The notes under the pieces: model-generated
The model's database searches: none
What the model was told of the DNA's origin: nothing
Seen by the model: the letters and a program-made list of their open reading frames with translations, nothing else
Made by a program: the position numbers and the translations under genes
From: Vagococcus allomyrinae
GTDB lineage: Bacteria; Bacillota; Bacilli; Lactobacillales; Vagococcaceae
DNA length: 64,000 nucleotides
Assembly: GCF_017829975.1 (NCBI RefSeq)
Contig: NZ_JAEEGA010000001.1
Span: 62,001 to 126,000, forward strand
Direction: 5' to 3'
Shown here: positions 45,020 to 54,638 of the stretch, in pieces
Layout: every line of letters starts with the position of its first letter
Position numbering within the stretch: position 1 is the stretch's first letter

Positions 45020-47512
45020 GTGAAAAAAATTAATAGAATTGTCGTTATTGCTCTTTTATTAATGATAGGACTAATTGTATTAGGCCGTTCCAAAATGAAT
45101 TTAATGGCGGCAAATCCGAGCACGCCGGAATCTCAATGGCAAAGTCCACCTGTAACTGCTGGTAGATTAGTTTATGGTTATTCTGTTTCGCTTGCAGGTG
45201 AGCCGATTCCTAATGTGGAGTATTTAACGAAAGATGGCAACCGTATTGCTCATATCTTCAGGACTGGTACAGATGGGATATTAGGGGGGAGTAATATCCC
45301 GTTAAATCTCATTGAAACTGATTTTGAATATACTCTGGATAGTGAGAATAAACCGACGCCTAACCCTATTCAAGGAGATAAAGCTGGGGCAGTTTCACTT
45401 GCTCAAACCGGTATTAATGGGAAGTTAATTAGTGCTCAAGGAGCTAAGAAGTCTGATCCTTCGTGGAAAGTAGATTTGGATATGGAGGCTAATGCAAGGA
45501 ATAGTGCAGTTCTCCATACATTTACAATCACAAATGACAGCGATGAATCTAGAACCGTTTATCCAATAAAGTTTGTCGATACTGAATTAAATAATTTTGA
45601 TAAAGTCCCAATCATGTCTAGAGGCCCAAATAAAGGATTGTATATTGAATCAGACGAATATCGTCTTGACTATAATACAGCTGTTGATAATGGTCCAATT
45701 GCTTATATGGGATATGATCAGGCTTGGGAGTTTAATGCTGTATTTGGACCTGATAAAGATGATCAGGCTAATTATCCGGCTGTTAAAGAAGCGATGCAAA
45801 AGCTTGAAAATGAAGTGGTCATGGATAATGTTGATACTGGTATATATATGACTTGGGGTGCTGTCACATTAGGTGCTCACGAATCTCGAACGTTGAGTTA
45901 TGAAGTTGCGATTCGACCGATGAAAGAAATGACAAAATCCAAGACAGCAGTAAATTTGACTCATCCAGACAAAGATGAACCTAACCAAGTAGGAGACATT
46001 ATCGAGTATACTATTAAAATGGAAGCTGATGGTGGATTTGGTTATAAAAATGTTCAGCTTAAAGATGAATTATCTTGGGCGTTTGAAAATCCAATGGAGA
46101 AACCAGTTCCAGTGGGAAACATCACTATTGAAAATAGTAATGGTAATGCACCTATCGAAATTCCATTTGAAGATGCCTTTACTAAAAATGTTAACCCTAC
46201 AGATGCTAATCCATATGTAGGAACATTGAACATACCTGGACCTAAACATCCAGCTATTGTGATTGATGATAGTGAAGTAATTACGATTAAATTTAAGGTC
46301 CAATTGGCAGCTAAGTCAGCTGGGATGGATGTTACCAATCTTGCAACTGTTACGGGGACTACGACAGAAGAAACGGACATTGAAGAGGACGTTGAAACTG
46401 ATACCCCACTCCCTATTGAAAATATCGGTAAAGTAATTGTTAAGTATCAGGATGAAACAGGAAATAAAATCCATGAAGACGACTCGATTTCTGGTCTATT
46501 GGGATCAGAGTATGACGCTACTTCTAAGAAAATTGATCTTAATGGATACAAGTATGAGAAATCTATAGGTGACGATGTAGAAGGGGAAATAACTTTAGCG
46601 TCTAAAGAAGTCATCTTCGTATACAGTGAAAACCGCTTCACCATTAACCAAGCAGCTGTCAAAGCAGATGATTCATCAGCAGCTAGTGTTAAAGTAGAAG
46701 ATGAGATATCCTATAAAGTTTCAGTTGAAAGCAAGCTAAACGATAGTGCCATGTATAAAAACTTTACCATTTCCGGAAAAGTTTCAGGCGTGATTGAATT
46801 GGCTAATGTCAAGGACTTTAAGTTAGTCGCATCATTGAATGGAGTAGATACAGAACTTGATCTACCGACTTATAATCCAGCAACAGGTGAGTATACTGCA
46901 ACAGTGAAAGAAACAGATAATGTACCGAGCAATGCGAATCTGATTGTGACGTATAATGGAAAAGTTAATGCTGATGCCGAACCAGGTGATATCATTACAG
47001 CTGAAGCGAAAGCCAGCGGTGATTATACAGATGGTATGGTAGCCAGTGAGCTTAAAGCAACCGACTTTGTCTCAACTGTGACAGCAGGTCAATTAATTTT
47101 TGAATCGGCACCAGCTACAATGAATTTTGGTGACAATCATGGAATCAAATTGACTGATCAGGTTTATCCTTTGGAAACAAAAGATCAACCACTATCAGTT
47201 AGAGATTTACGCGGTAGCAGCAATCAGTGGACGATGATGGCAAGTGTTACTACGCCATTGACGAACGCAAGCAAGAATAATCATCAGTTACCAAATGCTT
47301 TGTACTATCAAACCGGTGGTACGCCAATTGTGTTAACTGATACAGCCGTAAAAGTAGTAAGTCATACAACCACTTCAACAGGTGTTGTCGATATCTCCCA
47401 ATCATGGGATGATGCAGCAGACAATCGCCCTTACGTTAAAGTTAAAGGTGGCGAAGCTAAGAGTGGTGCGTATAGTGGTACGATTATGTGGACCCTTCGC
47501 GATGGTTTGTAA
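45020..47512 (+). CDS. Large WxL protein with DUF11-like and MucBP-like domains
   Basis: An 830-residue exported protein. GTG 45020 is the start: AAAGGAG is 8 nt before it, whereas the upstream TTG abuts a ribosome site. Signal peptide or anchor to about 33. The N-terminal about 300 residues are homologous to the preceding protein (SRGPNKGLYIES, YMTWGAVTLGAHESRTLSYEVAIRP), followed by a DUF11-type repeat (LKDELSWAFENP). Next are a MucBP-like module (GKVIVKYQDETGNKIHEDD...YKYEKSIGDDVEG), another DUF11-like repeat and a C-terminal WxL domain (MNFGDNHGI, RDLRGSSNQWTM, final MWTLRDGL). It is the wall-bound counterpart of the 42876 protein, which has DUF5011 instead. Confidence 0.88.
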   Translation: MKKINRIVVIALLLMIGLIVLGRSKMNLMAANPSTPESQWQSPPVTAGRLVYGYSVSLAGEPIPNVEYLTKDGNRIAHIFRTGTDGILGGSNIPLNLIETDFEYTLDSENKPTPNPIQGDKAGAVSLAQTGINGKLISAQGAKKSDPSWKVDLDMEANARNSAVLHTFTITNDSDESRTVYPIKFVDTELNNFDKVPIMSRGPNKGLYIESDEYRLDYNTAVDNGPIAYMGYDQAWEFNAVFGPDKDDQANYPAVKEAMQKLENEVVMDNVDTGIYMTWGAVTLGAHESRTLSYEVAIRPMKEMTKSKTAVNLTHPDKDEPNQVGDIIEYTIKMEADGGFGYKNVQLKDELSWAFENPMEKPVPVGNITIENSNGNAPIEIPFEDAFTKNVNPTDANPYVGTLNIPGPKHPAIVIDDSEVITIKFKVQLAAKSAGMDVTNLATVTGTTTEETDIEEDVETDTPLPIENIGKVIVKYQDETGNKIHEDDSISGLLGSEYDATSKKIDLNGYKYEKSIGDDVEGEITLASKEVIFVYSENRFTINQAAVKADDSSAASVKVEDEISYKVSVESKLNDSAMYKNFTISGKVSGVIELANVKDFKLVASLNGVDTELDLPTYNPATGEYTATVKETDNVPSNANLIVTYNGKVNADAEPGDIITAEAKASGDYTDGMVASELKATDFVSTVTAGQLIFESAPATMNFGDNHGIKLTDQVYPLETKDQPLSVRDLRGSSNQWTMMASVTTPLTNASKNNHQLPNALYYQTGGTPIVLTDTAVKVVSHTTTSTGVVDISQSWDDAADNRPYVKVKGGEAKSGAYSGTIMWTLRDGL

Positions 47513-47656
47513 GATGGTTCAAAAAACATAACTAAGCGAACTTGAGTAACAAAACTGCGACAATCGTCATGTCCAGTCAGCACAGCAAGAGACAAGTGTC
47601 TCAAAAGAGTCAAAAGTCTTATTATGTGAAGGCTGAGGCAAGGAGGATAAAGAAAG

Positions 47657-48757
47657 GTGCAACACTATGTAAAAAAAGTAATCATCAATGTAATGGCTGT
47701 TCTATTCTGTTTGGTCATAGTTGGTGTCAATCAGACAGAAGTGAGCGCAAATGCTCTCCCCTTCGAGATAGAGACCATTATTCCAGAGAATCAGGTAGAT
47801 AAATCAAAAACCTACTTTGATTTAAAACTGGAAAAAGGTCAGAAACAAACCGTCGAAGTGCTTATTCGAAATGTTACTAAGAAGGATTTAACGGTCGAAG
47901 TGGCTTTTAGCCAACTAACCACAAATTCTAATGGTGTCATGGAGTATAAGAAAGTCGAGGGGAAACCTGATAAGTCTCTGGCTATTGATATTTCTACCTT
48001 AGTAAAAGTGGCTGATAATGAGGTCACCGTCAAAGCTAATTCGGAAGTGAGAACAAAGATTGCAATTGAAGCACCAGAAACTGATTTTCCTGGGATTTTA
48101 GCAGGTGGTTTAACCTTTAGACTTAAAGAGACCGATTCTCCAAAGAAAGCTGAAACTAAGGATCAAATGGCCATCAACAATCAGTACGGTTATGATATCG
48201 CCTTAGTGATGCATGGTAATGTGCCTGTGGAAGAGCTGCCATCGGAGTTATTATTATCAACCGTGGGAGTCATCAATACGAATGGTCGCAATCTGATTTT
48301 TGCGAATTTGCAAAATCCACAACCTAAGAATTTAAAGGATGTGACGATTGAGACAACAGTTATTGAGAAAGGGGCCTCAAAAGCCGTATTGGAAAATAAG
48401 CGGACGGATCTAGAAGTGGCGCCCAATACCAATTTTGACTATGGTATCCCTTTAAACGGTGCGATTATAGGTGCTGGTACATACACATTAAAGCTGGCAA
48501 TTACCATCGGCGCAGAGACCTTTGATTTGGAGAAAGAGTTTAAGATTAATGCTGTTCAAGCAGAGCAGATTTTGGAAGAGGCGACACCGACTGTTCAAAA
48601 GAGCAATACCATCTGGTATCTCTTAGTCGGAGTGCTAATTGCGATGGGAATTGCTGTACTACTGATATTGAAATATCAAAAGAATCAAAATGCTTCTAAA
48701 AAGGCGATTCGTAAAAAGGTCGTTAAAAAAAGAAAAGTTACTAGCATTAAAAGATAA
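47657..48757 (+). CDS. DUF916/DUF3324 WxL-interacting membrane protein
   Basis: A 366-residue protein with a GTG start and AGGAGG 10 nt upstream. Signal peptide about 1-32, DUF916 (FEIETIIPENQVDKSKTYFDLKLEKGQKQTVEVLIRN, TTNSNGVMEYKK), DUF3324 (LEVAPNTNFDYGIPLNGAIIGAGTY), membrane helix near 322-340 and a Lys/Arg-rich tail. Partner for the WxL proteins flanking it. Confidence 0.93.
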   Translation: MQHYVKKVIINVMAVLFCLVIVGVNQTEVSANALPFEIETIIPENQVDKSKTYFDLKLEKGQKQTVEVLIRNVTKKDLTVEVAFSQLTTNSNGVMEYKKVEGKPDKSLAIDISTLVKVADNEVTVKANSEVRTKIAIEAPETDFPGILAGGLTFRLKETDSPKKAETKDQMAINNQYGYDIALVMHGNVPVEELPSELLLSTVGVINTNGRNLIFANLQNPQPKNLKDVTIETTVIEKGASKAVLENKRTDLEVAPNTNFDYGIPLNGAIIGAGTYTLKLAITIGAETFDLEKEFKINAVQAEQILEEATPTVQKSNTIWYLLVGVLIAMGIAVLLILKYQKNQNASKKAIRKKVVKKRKVTSIKR

Positions 48758-48899
48758 AAACTATCAAGATGATCGTCAAGTGTACTTTAAAGTCACAACG
48801 TGAGTTTTGACAATGACTTTAGTTCGCAAAGGTGTTTTATGTGAACTGAGTAAGGCATGTTTTATCTAGAAAAGAGTCGAGGAGAGGAGGAATCTTGGT

Positions 48900-49214
48900 T
48901 TGAAAAAAGCAATCAGAAGGTTAGGGATGGCGGCAGTGTTACTCATGACATTGGCAGCAACTGTGAAAACAGGTGAGGTCCTAGCAGATAGTGCTGGCAG
49001 TAAAGCGAATATCGAATTTATTGAAGCATGGGATCCCGACAAGCCAGACCCAACACCTGATCCAAAACCAGATCCAACGCCTAACCCGCCCAAAAAAGTG
49101 ATTACATTACCACAGACAGGTGAAACTAGCATGTGGCAATACTCAGCATTAGGGGTACTTTTAATTGGTGCCGGAGGGGTAATAACATTTAGAAGAAAAT
49201 CGGAGGAAATTTAA
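48900..49214 (+). CDS. Small LPxTG-anchored protein of WxL cluster
   Basis: A 104-residue protein with a TTG start after GGAGAGGAGG. Signal peptide about 1-29, short segment SAGSKANIEFIEAWDPD, Pro/Asp repeats (KPDPTPDP), then LPQTGE, hydrophobic segment and basic tail. Same design as the protein at 34076. It begins an operon with eight WxL genes; the next start is only 1 nt after its stop. Confidence 0.9.
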   Translation: MKKAIRRLGMAAVLLMTLAATVKTGEVLADSAGSKANIEFIEAWDPDKPDPTPDPKPDPTPNPPKKVITLPQTGETSMWQYSALGVLLIGAGGVITFRRKSEEI

Positions 49215-49215
49215 C

Positions 49216-49953
49216 ATGAAAGCAAAATCTTTATTAGGGGTAGCATTACTATCAAGTATCTTATTTTTACAAGGACCAGCAGCATTAGCGGCAACAACAA
49301 GCCAAGCAGATAGCAAGGCTGATATTGAATTTCTCGAAAATGATGGTCCAACTAATCCAAAAGATCCATTAGAACCAAAAGAAGATGAAGACTGGGAACC
49401 AGAAGATGAAGATGAAATCACTGGCAACAAAGGTCCTTTATCAATTGACTACATTTCAAACTTGCATTTTGGAAAAGTGAAAATGTCAGGAAATGTTAGT
49501 TCATTTTTCGCAGAAAACACTGTCAATAAAGATACAGTGACAAAACGTCCTAACTTTGTTCAAGTTTCTGACCACCGTGGAAGCGGAGCTGGTTGGACAT
49601 TGACAGTTCAACAAGATACACCGTTTGCGGTAGCTGATGGCTCTGCTAAGATTGAAGCCACTACATTGTCATTATTAAATGGCTATGTGAACTCAGTTAA
49701 CAATACTGGCGTAGATGTTCGTCCAGTAGCGAGCCAAAGTATTGTGATTAAACCGGGTGCTGGTGCGGTAAAAGTTTCTGGCGCAGCTGGTGATGGTACA
49801 AAAGGTATGGGATCATGGACAACTGCTTTTGGGGATACAGATGAAAAAGGTCTTGAAAGTGTTAAATTAACAATTCCTGCTAACACTAAAATTAATAAAG
49901 CCGCTTATTCAACAACATTAAGCTGGACATTAACAGACGATCCAAGTAATTAA
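49216..49953 (+). CDS. WxL-domain protein, array member 1
   Basis: A 245-residue exported protein. Signal peptide to ALAAT; SKADIEFLEND; a long acidic Pro linker (NPKDPLEPKEDEDWEPEDEDE). WxL domain: PLSIDYISNLHFGKVKMSG, QVSDHRGSGA, GWTLTV, terminal SWTLTDDPSN. Both motifs are canonical. It is translated from inside the end of the LPQTG gene region (1-nt gap, ribosome site in the upstream reading frame). First of eight tandem coat genes. Confidence 0.92.
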   Translation: MKAKSLLGVALLSSILFLQGPAALAATTSQADSKADIEFLENDGPTNPKDPLEPKEDEDWEPEDEDEITGNKGPLSIDYISNLHFGKVKMSGNVSSFFAENTVNKDTVTKRPNFVQVSDHRGSGAGWTLTVQQDTPFAVADGSAKIEATTLSLLNGYVNSVNNTGVDVRPVASQSIVIKPGAGAVKVSGAAGDGTKGMGSWTTAFGDTDEKGLESVKLTIPANTKINKAAYSTTLSWTLTDDPSN

Positions 49954-49982
49954 TAAAAACTTTTATAGGGAGAGATAGAGAA

Positions 49983-50771
49983 ATGAAAAAAACAAAAGTA
50001 TTAGCAGTAGCAGTAGCAAGTATTGGGGCAATGACATTGGCAACAACATCTGTATTAGCAGCAGATTCATCATACAATACAGATGCGGATATCATTTTAA
50101 GAGATATGGGACCTGGGGATGAAGAAAATCCTCTGATTGATCCAAATGATAAAGATAAAGAAGAAACAGTCTTTCCTGGTGACCCTGGTAATGAAGTACA
50201 CCCAAATGGTCCATTAGTTATTGACTACATTTCTCGTTATCACTTCGGTGAGGTACCAATGTCAGGTAATAATAAGACTTATAATGCTAACTTGGATAAA
50301 TTAAAAGATACGCCGACTTCACCAACTTTTGATGTGCCTAACTTCATTCAAGTGACGGACAACCGTGGAACGAACGCTGGTTGGACGTTAGGAGTAAGAA
50401 TGTCACAAGAATTTACAACAGCTAGTGGGGTTAAGCTTGATAACACAAGTATTACCTTTAAAAACACAGAAATGTTTAAACGTAGCTCGAATGAATCAAA
50501 TGCACCGTCTGTCTTTAGTGCAGGTAAACAAGTCACTGTTTCTCTAGCAAATACTGGTTTTACAACAATTGGTGCTGCTAAAGGAACGGGTGATGAAGGG
50601 GTTGGTTCTTGGGCTGTAACACATGGTCATGTGGTTGGCGATACTGCGGCTAATGCTGCTGAATCAGTTCAATTATTTGTCCCAGGGAAGTCTAAAAAAA
50701 TAAAAGGTGAAGCCTATACAGCCAAAGTTGAATGGTTGTTGACGGATGAACCAGGAGCAGCGACTCCATAA
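49983..50771 (+). CDS. WxL-domain protein, array member 2
   Basis: A 262-residue exported protein. Signal peptide to VLAAD; TDADIILRDMGPGD; acidic Pro linker. WxL domain: PLVIDYISRYHFGEVPMSG, QVTDNRGTNA, GWTLGV, terminal EWLLTDEPGAATP. It is nearest in pattern to array member 1 (shared LVIDYIS/LSIDYIS and FG.V.MSGN). Confidence 0.92.
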   Translation: MKKTKVLAVAVASIGAMTLATTSVLAADSSYNTDADIILRDMGPGDEENPLIDPNDKDKEETVFPGDPGNEVHPNGPLVIDYISRYHFGEVPMSGNNKTYNANLDKLKDTPTSPTFDVPNFIQVTDNRGTNAGWTLGVRMSQEFTTASGVKLDNTSITFKNTEMFKRSSNESNAPSVFSAGKQVTVSLANTGFTTIGAAKGTGDEGVGSWAVTHGHVVGDTAANAAESVQLFVPGKSKKIKGEAYTAKVEWLLTDEPGAATP

Positions 50772-50799
50772 CATACTAAGGAAGGATGGAGTTTATCGA

Positions 50800-51477
50800 A
50801 TGAAACAAACAAAGTATATACTCCTTAGTGCCGCTTTGTTACTGTCAGCCGTTAACGGCGTGACAGTGGCATCTGCTGCGGATGCTAAATCAGATGCATC
50901 TGTGACGATGGTCAAAGATGACGATCCGTTAAAGATTGAAAAGACACCTGTCATTCAGTTTGGTAAACAAACAATTTCAGGTTCGACTAAAACATACAAA
51001 GCCCGCTATATTGAAAGCGAAAAAGAAACAGTCGGTGGTGTGACGGAATATTTAGCGCCAAGCATTCATATTGCCGATAATCGTGGCACGACGGAAGGGT
51101 GGAAGTTGGAAGCGTCTATCACGCCTTTTAAAGCCAATGATGCAGCTAAAACCGAATTAGCTGGTGCGGTTTTAGCTTTAACGCCGACTCGTTCAGTTAA
51201 GGTTGAAAATGAACCAGCTGCTATTCCAGCAGGGCAGACGGCTATTGAATTGGGAGCTTCGGCAAAAACGATTGTGACAGCTACCTCAGGTTTAGGTATC
51301 GGCAAGTCGAATTATTTCTTCGGGGATAACTCAGCTGATGTAACGCCAGAAGTAATTGGTAAAACGGGAAATGTTGGAGATGATAAGGTGACGTTAACTG
51401 TTCCAGGAGATTCTGTGAAAGTTCAGGATGCAACTTACTTAGCGGAATTAACGTGGACGTTATCCAACACACCGTAA
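50800..51477 (+). CDS. WxL-domain protein, array member 3 (short form)
   Basis: A 225-residue exported protein. ATG 50800 is chosen with AAGGATGGAG upstream; the longer in-frame start overlaps the previous gene. It has no long Pro linker: the mature N-terminus KSDASVTMVKDDDPLKIEKTP leads straight into the domain (IQFGKQTISGSTKTY, HIADNRGTTE, GWKLEA, terminal TWTLSNTP). Members 3, 4 and 5 form this short subgroup. Confidence 0.92.
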   Translation: MKQTKYILLSAALLLSAVNGVTVASAADAKSDASVTMVKDDDPLKIEKTPVIQFGKQTISGSTKTYKARYIESEKETVGGVTEYLAPSIHIADNRGTTEGWKLEASITPFKANDAAKTELAGAVLALTPTRSVKVENEPAAIPAGQTAIELGASAKTIVTATSGLGIGKSNYFFGDNSADVTPEVIGKTGNVGDDKVTLTVPGDSVKVQDATYLAELTWTLSNTP

Positions 51478-51501
51478 AGTAAAAGAATAAGGAGTGACAC
51501 G

Positions 51502-52212
51502 ATGAAAAAAGTTACATTTTTAACCATAACTGCTTTATTAACGTTAGGTGTAGCCACGCCAGCAATGGCTGCCACGCCTAAAAATTCTGATGCAGATATT
51601 ACTTTAATAGAAGATGATCATCCAGATGGTCCCTTAAGAATTTCAAAAGTGACTGATATTACCTTTGGTATTGATTCAATTTCTGGCTCTGATAAGTCTT
51701 ATTATGCTCATTACTTGGAAAATGATAAAAATGCTGATAATAAGTATCGCGCGAACTATATGCAAGTCGTTGATAACCGTGGTACCAACCAAGGCTGGTC
51801 TTTACAAGTTCAGAATGATGCCTTTAAAGGGAAAAATGACAAGGGTGAGGATGTAACCTTGGCTAATGCTGAATTAGTGATGACCTCAACTCATGCCCAA
51901 AAGAACAGTGTAGATAAAGATACGCAAGCCATTTTACCTAATGCCGAAGTACCAGTCGAAGCAACTGGTTGGATCTTTCAATCAGAGGTAAAAGTCAACG
52001 GCAGTGCAGCAACGATTGCGACTGCTAAAAAAGATAATGGTATGGGTGTTAACAATGTCTACTTTGGTCAAGCCTCTGATGTACCATCAGACAACAAGAA
52101 GTTAGAGACAAAAAACAGAAGTATTGAGTTACGTATTCCTGGTATCTCGACTAAATCGAAAACCAAATATACGTCAACATTGACATGGACATTGACGGAT
52201 GATCCAGCGTAA
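51502..52212 (+). CDS. WxL-domain protein, array member 4 (short form)
   Basis: A 236-residue exported protein; AAGGAG precedes ATG. Signal peptide to AMAAT, DADITLIEDDHPDGPL, then ITFGIDSISGSDKSYYAHYLEND, QVVDNRGTNQ, GWSLQV, terminal TWTLTDDPA. Closest to member 3, suggesting a recent tandem duplication. Confidence 0.92.
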   Translation: MKKVTFLTITALLTLGVATPAMAATPKNSDADITLIEDDHPDGPLRISKVTDITFGIDSISGSDKSYYAHYLENDKNADNKYRANYMQVVDNRGTNQGWSLQVQNDAFKGKNDKGEDVTLANAELVMTSTHAQKNSVDKDTQAILPNAEVPVEATGWIFQSEVKVNGSAATIATAKKDNGMGVNNVYFGQASDVPSDNKKLETKNRSIELRIPGISTKSKTKYTSTLTWTLTDDPA

Positions 52213-52228
52213 AAGGAGAGCGGTTAGG

Positions 52229-52918
52229 ATGAAAAAATCAATAAAAGCAACATTATTAACTTCATTACTATGTTCAACTTTAATTGGACCGACTGCTTTA
52301 GCAGCAGGCCCTGCTGAAGCTGAGTCAGCGGGTAAAGTGACATTTACTCATGAAGACAATCCATTGAGAGTAGCGACGGCCACAGATATTATCTTCGGCG
52401 AAGTTGCCATCAGTGGTGACACTAAAACTTACAATGCCCTTTATCAAGACTCCGACAAATTTACAGAATTTGGCGGAACTGAAAAGTTTGCTCCATTGAA
52501 TGTGACAACAATTGATAGCCGTGGGAATAATGCTGGTTGGAAATTGACTGTCAAGATGGACGATCAGTTTAAAACGGCCGATGGTGATGTGTTATCTGCT
52601 AGTCTAAAATTAGAACCAACAAGTGTTGCGACTAGTAAAGACGAAGGAGCCTCCCGTGGCGTACCGTCTGTCAAAGGAGTAGCAACAGAGCTAACGCCAG
52701 GCAGTGGTGAGGCTATGATGATGAATGCGAAACCGAATGAAGGTATCGGTACTTGGACGACATTCTTTGGTGACTTACAAGATGATACCCAAGCTGGCAA
52801 ACGTCAAAATGACAAGGTTCAATTGAAAGTTTTTGGTGGCAACAATGGGCAACCAATTAAAGAAAATAAAGAATACTCAACAACGGTTACTTGGACTCTG
52901 TTGAATACAGGGGACTAA
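52229..52918 (+). CDS. WxL-domain protein, array member 5 (short form)
   Basis: A 229-residue exported protein; the start MKKSIKATLL is taken because the longer frame overlaps the previous gene. Signal peptide to ALAAG, GKVTFTHEDNPLRV, IIFGEVAISGDTKTYNALYQDSDKF, TIDSRGNNA, GWKLTV, terminal TWTLLNTGD. Short form without linker. Confidence 0.92.
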   Translation: MKKSIKATLLTSLLCSTLIGPTALAAGPAEAESAGKVTFTHEDNPLRVATATDIIFGEVAISGDTKTYNALYQDSDKFTEFGGTEKFAPLNVTTIDSRGNNAGWKLTVKMDDQFKTADGDVLSASLKLEPTSVATSKDEGASRGVPSVKGVATELTPGSGEAMMMNAKPNEGIGTWTTFFGDLQDDTQAGKRQNDKVQLKVFGGNNGQPIKENKEYSTTVTWTLLNTGD

Positions 52919-52957
52919 TGATATAAGGTTTTATGGGATGAAAGGAAGATAAAAGAG

Positions 52958-53773
52958 ATGAAAATGAAAAAAATTATGACAACAACGGTACTATCAGTCC
53001 TAGCACTTGGTTTGATGGCACCAGCAGCATTGGCAGAATCAGCAACAACTAAAGGAAAAGTTCAATTTATCAATGATCCAGATGGTGACAAACCAACACC
53101 AGTCGATCCAACAAAACCAACACCAGAACCAATTATTGTGGATCCAGAACGTCCAGGTACTGAAGGGTATTTACGTTTTGACCGTGTGCCACAATTTGAT
53201 TTTGGTCAAGTTAAATTAACAAATGCCGCAGTTGATGCGCCTGTTTTACAAGACGAATTCAAAACGTCTGCCACAGATGTTTTCTATGCAGCACCAACGG
53301 TTGAAGTAACAGATAGACGTGGATCAAATGCTGGTTGGACGACTTCTGTTAAAGCTGGACCTTTCGAATTAGTAAAAGCTGGCGATGAAAATAAACTCGT
53401 ACCTGAAATTGAAGCAGGAAATGACTTAGTAGGGGCGGTAATTTCAATTGGTGAAGGTCATGCAAACGTCCATTCTAAAGACGGCAGTGTAACGAATGCT
53501 TCAGCTCCAGATGTTTTTGGTACTTTTGAATTAAATGACAAGGATTATATTTTCGCATCTGCTAAAAAAGATAAAGGAATGGGTCAGTGGTCAATTGCTT
53601 TCCATGAAGGAGATGCGCAAACGACTGGTGATATTGGCTACCCAAATAAACACACGACACAAGGAAATGAAGAGTCTATTCGTCTATCTGTTCCTGAGTC
53701 ATCTAAAAAATTAGTGGATCGTACGTATCGTTCTGTTGTTACATGGACAATTTCTGACGAACCAGGCAAATAA
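52958..53773 (+). CDS. WxL-like protein, array member 6, motif altered
   Basis: A 271-residue exported protein. Signal peptide to ALAES, GKVQFINDPDGDKPTP, Pro-rich linker (DPTKPTPEPIIVDPERPG), then LRFDRVPQFDFGQVKL, EVTDRRGSNA. Here the first motif is GWTTSV (W-T-T) and the last is TWTISDEPG (W-T-I), so neither is a true W-x-L. The rest of the domain is intact, so wall binding may persist with changed specificity (inference). Confidence 0.9.
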   Translation: MKMKKIMTTTVLSVLALGLMAPAALAESATTKGKVQFINDPDGDKPTPVDPTKPTPEPIIVDPERPGTEGYLRFDRVPQFDFGQVKLTNAAVDAPVLQDEFKTSATDVFYAAPTVEVTDRRGSNAGWTTSVKAGPFELVKAGDENKLVPEIEAGNDLVGAVISIGEGHANVHSKDGSVTNASAPDVFGTFELNDKDYIFASAKKDKGMGQWSIAFHEGDAQTTGDIGYPNKHTTQGNEESIRLSVPESSKKLVDRTYRSVVTWTISDEPGK

Positions 53774-53812
53774 TTAATTACCGAAAATATGAAATTAAAA
53801 GGAGAAACACAC

Positions 53813-54604
53813 ATGAAAAAGAAATTAATGACATCAGCAATTTTAGGTTTAGGTTTGATTTTAGTGGCACCAGCGGCTTTGGCTGCTGATACAATAGGTA
53901 AGATTACTTTTGAACCAGGTGTAGACCCAGGTAAAGTATTGGAGCTTCCTGATACGAATCCTCCAGTTAAAGTTACCCCTGACGATAATGAAACTAAGAC
54001 TGAATTAGCTTCTGATGGGATTAATTTTACTGTCCCTAACCTAGATTTTGGGACAGGACAAATTAGCTTATCAAAAGAAACTTACAATCCTAAAGCACTT
54101 AAATTTACAGGTGTTGACGATAATAAGGATTACTTCCTACCACCAACTGTTGTCGTAAGAGATATTCGTGGATCAAAAACTAGCGGTTGGGACATGCAAA
54201 TATCAGCCGGCGAGTTAGCACAAAAGAATGATGCGACTAAAAAAATTGCAGGTGCCCAAATTAAATTTGTGACACCTCGTGTATTTAGTAATAACGGACT
54301 TACGCCAGGTAATCAAGAAATTACTGCCGGTTTAGCAGGCTTTACTTTTGCTTCACCGATTGAATTAGCGGCAAGCCCTAAACCACTAATTAGTGCTGCG
54401 AATGGTGTTGGTAATTTACAAACAACTTATATGTTAGATGATGAATCTAAATACACTGTTAATCCAACGGGTGAGTTTGTTCCAACACTTACGGCCGATT
54501 CTAAGGTTAAGGGGATTGATTTAGATATTCCAGGAGGCGTGGCGATTGATGCAGCTGTAGAGTACAACGCAACACTTACTTGGACAATGACAACTGCCCC
54601 ATAA
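53813..54604 (+). CDS. WxL-like protein, array member 7, WxM variant
   Basis: A 263-residue exported protein; ATG 53813 with AAAGGAG upstream. Signal peptide to ALAAD, GKITFEPGVDPGKVLELPDTNPPVKVTPDD, then a diverged domain: GINFTVPNLDFGTGQISLS, VVRDIRGSKTS, GWDMQI, terminal TWTMTTAP. Both W-x-L motifs are W-x-M. It forms a distinct subgroup with member 8 (shared LPDT/LPET..PP, NFTVP.LDFG, YNP, F.TPRVF). Confidence 0.9.
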   Translation: MKKKLMTSAILGLGLILVAPAALAADTIGKITFEPGVDPGKVLELPDTNPPVKVTPDDNETKTELASDGINFTVPNLDFGTGQISLSKETYNPKALKFTGVDDNKDYFLPPTVVVRDIRGSKTSGWDMQISAGELAQKNDATKKIAGAQIKFVTPRVFSNNGLTPGNQEITAGLAGFTFASPIELAASPKPLISAANGVGNLQTTYMLDDESKYTVNPTGEFVPTLTADSKVKGIDLDIPGGVAIDAAVEYNATLTWTMTTAP

Positions 54605-54638
54605 TATCATTAATTTATTGTAGAAGAGGATGAGACGA

